From NCBI GenBank assembly GCA_017409785.1, contig JAFQSD010000002.1:288597-352596 (forward strand): a stretch of 64,000 nucleotides of DNA. Reading direction: 5' to 3'. Made by a program: the position numbers and the translations under genes. The first letter of the stretch is position 1. Every line of letters starts with the position of its first letter. A model generated the notes under the pieces. It had not been told where the DNA came from. It saw nothing but the letters and a program-made list of their open reading frames with translations, and searched no databases. Shown here piece by piece: positions 59,186 through 64,000 of the stretch. Origin of the DNA: Bacilli bacterium. GTDB taxonomy: Bacteria; Bacillota_I; Bacilli_A; RF39; UBA660.

Positions 59186-59701
59186 CTATTTTCTATATAC
59201 TTTTTGTACTCCACGTTCAGCAAAGAATCTATCCATATCATCTTTTTTATGACCATCCTTTACTTTTGTATCAACTAAAAGCATAATTTCTCGAGTGTTT
59301 AGTCCACCACGTTGTAATCTACTTTCTATTAAGTCTGCTCTATTATGATAATAATCACAAGTTCCTAAAACATAATCCTCAACATCCCTAATATCAACAT
59401 ATTCACTATGAAAAATACGACTAAAATCAACATCAGCAAGCAACCACGCTTCACCAGTTGCTTCTTCACCACATACATGTTCAATCTTAGTTCCAAAATA
59501 ATCTTCAGTACTATATGCATTTGTTGTATTTGGTATTCTTCTATATATTGGAGCAATCTCTCCAGGATTTAATAGATTAATATATGTATCTCCTCTATTT
59601 AATAAAACTACTCTTGAAACAGCATCAGTATATTCTAATCCATTATGTTCTTTATCAAAATATCTAACATCTGCTACCGCTAAATCTTTTACTTTAATCA
59701 T
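59186..59701 (-). CDS. Unknown protein inside the suf operon
   Basis: 171 residues, not a known Suf protein. It has a KVKDLAVADVRYFD opening, VVLLNRGDTYINLLNPGEIAPIYRR, and a mixed alpha-beta C-terminus (REIMLLVDTKVKDGHKKDD). A single CGEE cysteine is present, no Cys cluster, no membrane segment. It overlaps the sufU end (GGAGG 9 nt before ATG 59701) and is 15 bp from sufB, so it is co-translated with the SUF machinery. The position suggests a role in cluster assembly or sensing, but none can be read from the sequence. Confidence 0.65.
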   Translation of the reverse strand: MIKVKDLAVADVRYFDKEHNGLEYTDAVSRVVLLNRGDTYINLLNPGEIAPIYRRIPNTTNAYSTEDYFGTKIEHVCGEEATGEAWLLADVDFSRIFHSEYVDIRDVEDYVLGTCDYYHNRADLIESRLQRGGLNTREIMLLVDTKVKDGHKKDDMDRFFAERGVQKVYRK

Positions 59702-60122
59702 TACAATCATCCTCCAGCATTTTTCTTATTGCAACACTTGGTAATAATGCACAATTCTTTCTATTTGGTTGTTTACAAATCTCATCGTACACATTAAGTT
59801 CCCCAAGTACTTCACTATCATATTCTTCTTCATTAATCATCTTACGATAATTATCTATAATAACTTCTACCTCTTCTATCTTTTTTCCAATTAAACTTCT
59901 AATCATAATTGAAGTAGCCGAAGTACTAATAGCACAAGCTTCTCCATCAAATCTAATATCTTTTACAATTCCATCTTCTATCTTCATCATAAAATCAAGA
60001 TTATCAATACAACTTTCACTATTAGTATTAACTTTCAAATAACTATCATCTTCAATTAATCCTCTATTCATTGGATCTTGATAATTATCAAGGATTATTT
60101 CTCTACGTAAATTACTATCCAT
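59694..60122 (-). CDS. sufU: Fe-S assembly sulfurtransferase SufU
   Basis: 142 residues. SufU passes sulfur from SufS to the SufBCD scaffold and binds zinc through conserved Cys. Visible residues are Cys in SESCID, GEACAIS and KNCALLPS, with Asp after the first Cys. The NxTCGD motif is altered to ESCID. The context (sufS immediately upstream) supports the call. TAGGAGG lies upstream of ATG. Confidence 0.92.
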   Translation of the reverse strand: MDSNLRREIILDNYQDPMNRGLIEDDSYLKVNTNSESCIDNLDFMMKIEDGIVKDIRFDGEACAISTSATSIMIRSLIGKKIEEVEVIIDNYRKMINEEEYDSEVLGELNVYDEICKQPNRKNCALLPSVAIRKMLEDDCND

Positions 60123-60130
60123 ATATCCTC

Positions 60131-61324
60131 CTATATAACTATCTTAAATATATCATCACTTTTTTCTAATACTTCAACCAATCTATCAATATCATTCTTA
60201 TTATTATATAAATACATACTTACTCTAACTGTATTTTTAATACCAATCTCATCTTTTAGCATTTTAGTACAATGATTTCCTGCTCTAACATAAATATTAT
60301 AATTATTTAAATAAATTGAACTATCTTGTGCAAATACACCATCAATATTAAATGCTAAAATTCCACTATTAGAAGTTTCATTATATAACTTAATATTAGA
60401 AATATTTTTTAATTTACTAACTAAATATTTCTTTAATTCGACTTCATGTTTATGAATATTTTCAATACCAATTTTCTCTAAATATAAAATTGCTTCTCTA
60501 AGTCCAATAACCTCAGCAATTGGTGGTGTACCAGCTTCAAACTTAGTAACTCCTTTTTTTAACTCATATGAATTATCTCCCTCAAAGAAATTATTCATAC
60601 CACCACCATAACAAAGTGGTTCCATACTATTTAAATATTTCTTTTTAACAATTAAACAACCAACTCCTGTTGGACCACACATCTTATGACCAGAAAAACT
60701 TAAGAAATCTATATTACTATTTTTAAAATCTACTTTCATATGTGGTACACTTTGTGCACCATCTACACAAAAATAAATATCATTTTCTTTACAAATTTTA
60801 CCAATACTTTCAATGTCTCTAACATCTCCAATTACATTAGTAACATGAGCAATAGAAATAACTTTAGTTTTATCAGTAATGTTTTTTCTTACACTTTCTA
60901 CTGTTAAAGCATAATTATTATCAAGTTCCATATACTTAATAACAATACCCTTCTTTTCACTTAGTTTTATCCAAGGAAGAACATTTGAAGCATGTTCACT
61001 CTTAGTAAGTAACACTTCATCTCCCTCATTTAAAACTTTCTCCATATATCCAAATACAACCATATTTATAGACATAGTTGTACCGCTTGTAAAAATAACT
61101 TCATCACTATCAGAATTAATAAATCTACTAACAACATTTCTTGTATCATCGTAAAGCTTATTAGTCTTAATAGCAGCATCATAGTCTCCTCTATGAATAT
61201 TAGAAGTGTATTCACTATAATACTTAACCATACTATCAATAACACATTTAGGTTTTAAAGTAGTTGCACCATTATCAAAATATACAATATCATTCTCTAA
61301 CATTGTAAAATCTTCTCTATGCAT
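60131..61324 (-). CDS. sufS: Cysteine desulfurase SufS
   Basis: 397 residues of PLP-dependent desulfurase. It has DNGATTLKPKCVIDSM, HASNVLPW, the PLP-Lys motif SFSGHKMCGPTGVG and the active-site Cys in RAGNHCTKM. It releases sulfur from cysteine to SufU. The usual RxGHHC reads RAGNHC. It lies 9 bp upstream of sufU and has GGAGGTG before ATG. Confidence 0.96.
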   Translation of the reverse strand: MHREDFTMLENDIVYFDNGATTLKPKCVIDSMVKYYSEYTSNIHRGDYDAAIKTNKLYDDTRNVVSRFINSDSDEVIFTSGTTMSINMVVFGYMEKVLNEGDEVLLTKSEHASNVLPWIKLSEKKGIVIKYMELDNNYALTVESVRKNITDKTKVISIAHVTNVIGDVRDIESIGKICKENDIYFCVDGAQSVPHMKVDFKNSNIDFLSFSGHKMCGPTGVGCLIVKKKYLNSMEPLCYGGGMNNFFEGDNSYELKKGVTKFEAGTPPIAEVIGLREAILYLEKIGIENIHKHEVELKKYLVSKLKNISNIKLYNETSNSGILAFNIDGVFAQDSSIYLNNYNIYVRAGNHCTKMLKDEIGIKNTVRVSMYLYNNKNDIDRLVEVLEKSDDIFKIVI

Positions 61325-61335
61325 ATCTTCACCTC

Positions 61336-61914
61336 CTAAATCTTTTCTATTTCATTTAAAAATAACTCTATTTTATCCTTTTCAATTTTCTCACTATTTA
61401 TTAAAAATCCATGTAATAATAATCTATATGCTTCTTCTCTACTAATTCCTCTACTCATCAAGTAAAACATATATTCATCTTTAAACTTACCAATATAAGC
61501 TGCATGATTACTATCAACATCATAATTATCTATTAACAAATTAGGACAAATTGTACTTTTACCATTATCCATATTTATAATTTGATTATCCTGATTACAA
61601 ATACATTTACTACTATTTTTTAAAACTACTCCGTCAACATAATACATTAACTTATTACAAAATACATTAACTCCATGATTATATAATTCACTATGGGTAT
61701 TACTCTTTAAATGATTAACTTTTATACTAAACTTATTATCATCGTAATTGATATTATTATAAAAATAATTTAAACATACTCCTTCTTTTTCAAGATCTAT
61801 TTCTACTTCACAACTACTATTAATTGAAAAGTGATAAATATCAGTATCTTCCTTAATATTATATTTATAATTTTTATTTTCGTTATCATCTACTATATAT
61901 ATTTTCTTACTCAT
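61336..61914 (-). CDS. sufD: Short SufD-like protein (mini-SufD)
   Basis: 192 residues, less than half of a usual SufD (~420). It retains the C-terminal part: VDSNHAAYIGKF (conserved His) and YMFYLMSRGISREEAYRLLLHGFL. The N-terminal ~90 residues are diverged and Asn/Lys/Tyr-rich, where the long beta-helix would be. SufD pairs with SufB in the SufBC2D complex. The gene overlaps sufC and is followed by sufS, so it occupies the normal sufD position. It is intact rather than frameshifted, with stop and spacing normal, so this is a genuine shortened form or a fast-evolving remnant. Confidence 0.85.
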   Translation of the reverse strand: MSKKIYIVDDNENKNYKYNIKEDTDIYHFSINSSCEVEIDLEKEGVCLNYFYNNINYDDNKFSIKVNHLKSNTHSELYNHGVNVFCNKLMYYVDGVVLKNSSKCICNQDNQIINMDNGKSTICPNLLIDNYDVDSNHAAYIGKFKDEYMFYLMSRGISREEAYRLLLHGFLINSEKIEKDKIELFLNEIEKI

Positions 61915-62659
61915 TAACACCAGATCCTATTCCAACATAACCATCTTTTTCAACTTCAAAAGCTAAATCAATTGTTCCTGTTTTTTGAATCTTACCATCA
62001 ACCATAACATGTACATAATCTGGTTTAATATATTCTAAAATTCTAGGATAATGTGTAATAATCAAAATACTAGTTTCTGGATTTTCTTCAATATAAGCAT
62101 TAATGTTTTCACAAACAATTCTTAAACTATCTACATCAAGTCCAGAATCTAACTCATCTAAAATAATAAACTTTGGTTTTAAAACTTTTAATTGTAAAAC
62201 TTCATTCTTTTTCTTTTCTCCACCACTAAATCCATGATTTAAAGATCTATGTAACATACTACTATCAAGATTAACACTCTTCATAGCACTTTCCATATCT
62301 TTAATAAAAGAATAAAGATTTACTTTTTCACCAATAATTTCTCCCTTAGCAGTTCTTAAAAATTCACTATTAGAAACTCCCTCAATTACTGTAGGATCTT
62401 GCATACAAAGAAATATTCCTCTTTTAGCTCTTTCATTAACTTCTAAAGAATTTATATTTTCACCAAAGAAGTTAATATCTCCAGATGTAGTTTCATAACC
62501 ATAATGTCCCATTAAAACCTTAGCTAAAGTACTTTTACCAGTACCATTAGGTCCCATTATCGCATGAACCTCAGACTTATTTATCTTTAAAGAAAAATCT
62601 TTTAAAATTTCAATATCTTTATCTTTAACCTTAGCATTTAAATTATTAATTTCTAACAT
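61907..62659 (-). CDS. sufC: Fe-S assembly ATPase SufC
   Basis: 250 residues of ABC-type ATPase driving the SufBCD scaffold: Walker A GPNGTGKSTLAK, signature LNHGFSGGEKKKNEVLQ (the SufC form of LSGGE) and Walker B FIILDELDSGLDVD. It has no membrane part. The start at 62659 has GGAG 9 nt upstream; two earlier in-frame codons are not needed. It heads the operon. Confidence 0.96.
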   Translation of the reverse strand: MLEINNLNAKVKDKDIEILKDFSLKINKSEVHAIMGPNGTGKSTLAKVLMGHYGYETTSGDINFFGENINSLEVNERAKRGIFLCMQDPTVIEGVSNSEFLRTAKGEIIGEKVNLYSFIKDMESAMKSVNLDSSMLHRSLNHGFSGGEKKKNEVLQLKVLKPKFIILDELDSGLDVDSLRIVCENINAYIEENPETSILIITHYPRILEYIKPDYVHVMVDGKIQKTGTIDLAFEVEKDGYVGIGSGVNE

Positions 62660-62751
62660 CTTGCTCATCTCCATCTATATTTATATTTTAAACAAATAAT
62701 ACTCAAAATATAAAATCACTTATATTCTACCACAAAAGATATAACTATACA

Positions 62752-62779
62752 AAAAAAAGATCACCGAAATGACCTTTTT
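62752..62779 (-). terminator. Terminator after the acidic coiled-coil gene
   Basis: AAAGGTCA-TTTCGG-TGATCTTT with T7 following on the minus strand. Confidence 0.8.
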
Positions 62780-62790
62780 TATTTAATAAA

Positions 62791-64000
62791 TTAATTATCT
62801 AATAAACTTTGTGCATCTGCTAAAATCTTAACAAGTTCTTCTTTACCTTCAACTTGAGGTCTTAATGAATCAAGTTCTCTAGTTTGGCTAGCAATAACTT
62901 TATCTTGATCACGAACTTTATTTTCTAATACTTCAAGTTTTGCTTCTAACTTAGTTACGATTGTTTCATAGTTCTTAAGTTTATTTTTTAGAACCTCAAC
63001 ATCTCTTAATTGACCTTTAGCTTTATCAACCACTTTTCTATAAGCTGCTGCAGCTTGATCCATTTTTTCTTCATATGAAGCAATTACTTGTTTTTGTTGT
63101 TTATTTTGTCTAATTAAATTAGACATTGTAGATGCAACATCCTCAATAATAGAATCTTTTGCACCCGGCATTTTATATCCAAAGTCATTAAAACTATCAT
63201 TAATATCAATTTTATCTGCTTGTAATGTAGAATCTGCAAAAATATCAGAATCTAAATCATCAGTAAATAAATCACTCTTGAAGTCTGATACTACATCTTC
63301 TTCAGGTAAAGCAACTTCATTTGATTCAAAATCATTATCAAAATCTAATGATGTATTATCTTCTGCAAAATCAAATTCCATTAACTTATCATCAGCAACT
63401 TCTTCTACTGATTCTTCAACTGGAGTCTCTTCAACAGGTGTTTCCTCAACTGGTACTTCTTCTGTTTGTTCTTCAACCGGAGCCTCTTCTACAGGTTCTT
63501 CTACAACTACATTTTCTTGTACTTCTTCATCTGGTAGAACTGTAGATGGTTCTACTGGAAGATCATCATTTATTTCTGTATTAGTAACTTCTTCACTTGG
63601 TGTTCCTTCGGCAGGTACTTCTTCACTTGCTTCAGCTGCTGCAATAGCACTTTCTACATCAGGAGCAACTGTTTCTTCATGATTTATTTCTGCAGGAATA
63701 ACTGATTCAGGCTCTTCACCTTCTTCACTAGGCTCTTCTGTTTCTTCAACTGGAGCTTCTACTGGTGCTTCAGTACTTTCTACCGGTTCAACAGGAACTG
63801 CATTTGGATCCACAACTGAAGGATCAACTGGAAGTGGTTCTTCAACTGGAGCACCATCCATAACTGATTCAAAATCTTTTTCAGTTATATCATCAGCATT
63901 AAATCCAACTGCTTGTTGTTCACTAGCATTCATTGCACCATCAATTGTTTCTTGTGTAACTTCAGTATTTTGTACATCTAAAGGCACTTCATTTTGTGCT
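62791..64000 (-). CDS. Acidic repeat and coiled-coil protein, 5' end outside window
   Basis: At least 403 codons; the frame is open through the right window edge (AQNEVPLDVQ at the boundary), so the GTG at 63987 is not necessarily the start. The first ~200 residues are Pro/Glu/Val-rich repeats (VEEPVEE, VEETPVEE, APVEAPVEE), strongly acidic. Residues ~285-400 form a coiled coil (MDQAAAAYRKVVDKAKGQLRDVEVL, KLEAKLEVLENKVRDQ). There is no membrane segment in the visible part. No family recognised; it could be a division or scaffold protein. The acidic repeats resemble other low-complexity tails in this window. Confidence 0.75.
   Translation of the reverse strand, partial: AQNEVPLDVQNTEVTQETIDGAMNASEQQAVGFNADDITEKDFESVMDGAPVEEPLPVDPSVVDPNAVPVEPVESTEAPVEAPVEETEEPSEEGEEPESVIPAEINHEETVAPDVESAIAAAEASEEVPAEGTPSEEVTNTEINDDLPVEPSTVLPDEEVQENVVVEEPVEEAPVEEQTEEVPVEETPVEETPVEESVEEVADDKLMEFDFAEDNTSLDFDNDFESNEVALPEEDVVSDFKSDLFTDDLDSDIFADSTLQADKIDINDSFNDFGYKMPGAKDSIIEDVASTMSNLIRQNKQQKQVIASYEEKMDQAAAAYRKVVDKAKGQLRDVEVLKNKLKNYETIVTKLEAKLEVLENKVRDQDKVIASQTRELDSLRPQVEGKEELVKILADAQSLLDN

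Noticed and set aside
63278-63682. Plus-strand Ser/Thr/Gly-rich ORF of 134 codons that looks like a repetitive surface protein
   Set aside because: It is the exact antisense of the Glu/Pro/Val repeats of the acidic coiled-coil gene; repeats on one strand produce this pattern on the other.
1-64000. Mycoplasma-type genetic code (TGA as Trp)
   Set aside because: TGA ends nrdG2, stp and rlmN at conserved overlaps, and Trp is encoded by TGG in conserved motifs.
1-64000. CRISPR array, insertion sequence, integrase, prophage or rRNA/tRNA genes
   Set aside because: No regularly spaced repeats, transposase or integrase motifs, phage structural genes or tRNA/rRNA-like sequences were found on reading both strands by eye.

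Overview
The window is 64 kb of very AT-rich DNA from a low-GC Gram-positive bacterium, most likely an anaerobic, gut-type member of the Bacilli/Firmicutes. The evidence is two oxygen-sensitive class III ribonucleotide reductases, a Bacilli-order SUF operon (sufC-D-S-U-B), sortases with a sortable surface protein, the PrkC/Stp/RsgA/Rpe block downstream of priA and fmt, the miaB-ricA-cotE neighbourhood and spoVS. TGA is used as a stop codon in translationally coupled gene pairs (nrdG2/dut, rlmN/stp, stp/prkC), so the code is standard and not the mycoplasma code. cotE and spoVS suggest a spore former or a descendant of one. Almost every gene is on the minus strand. Plus-strand exceptions are a Crp/Fnr regulator with its neighbour, an antisense RNA, a zinc-phospholipase-like gene and a VanY-like peptidase.

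Layout. 1-8464: deoxynucleotide synthesis. One class III RNR is split into a large NrdD, a separate 54-residue glycyl-radical peptide and NrdG. A second, complete NrdD is in an operon with a deoxyribosyltransferase-like protein, a second NrdG and dUTPase, divergent from a Crp/Fnr-type regulator across a perfect palindrome. 8465-8790: a compact locus that looks like a type I toxin-antitoxin system (29-residue membrane peptide plus antisense RNA). 8788-28469: housekeeping genes (tex, rpe, rsgA, prkC, stp, rlmN, fmt, priA, rseP, cdsA, uppS, khpA, rpsP) interleaved with single-pass membrane proteins of unknown role. 28574-36000: cotE, ricA, miaB, a TPR protein with an AbiEi-like N-terminus and an ankyrin protein. 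36047-40652: CPBP protease and a YdjGHI-like trio (zinc ribbon, TPM, SPFH) without a PspA gene. 40739-50041: sortase B, serS under a T-box riboswitch, spoVS, an SGNH hydrolase and two D-Ala-D-Ala carboxypeptidases. 50060-57296: a thioester-domain surface protein with its sortase, pyrimidine nucleoside phosphorylase, and a run of unrecognised proteins. 57353-62659: ssb, apparently starting at AUA, then the SUF operon with a half-length SufD and an extra unknown gene. 62791-64000: an acidic coiled-coil protein cut by the window edge.

The observations I rate highest are the split glycyl-radical RNR, the type I toxin-antitoxin locus with anti-Shine-Dalgarno and 5'-3' pairing elements, the apparent AUA start of ssb, the mini-SufD plus an unknown gene inside the SUF operon, and the thioester adhesin paired with a sortase that lacks the usual catalytic arginine. 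All family assignments come from reading motifs by eye; no database search was run.
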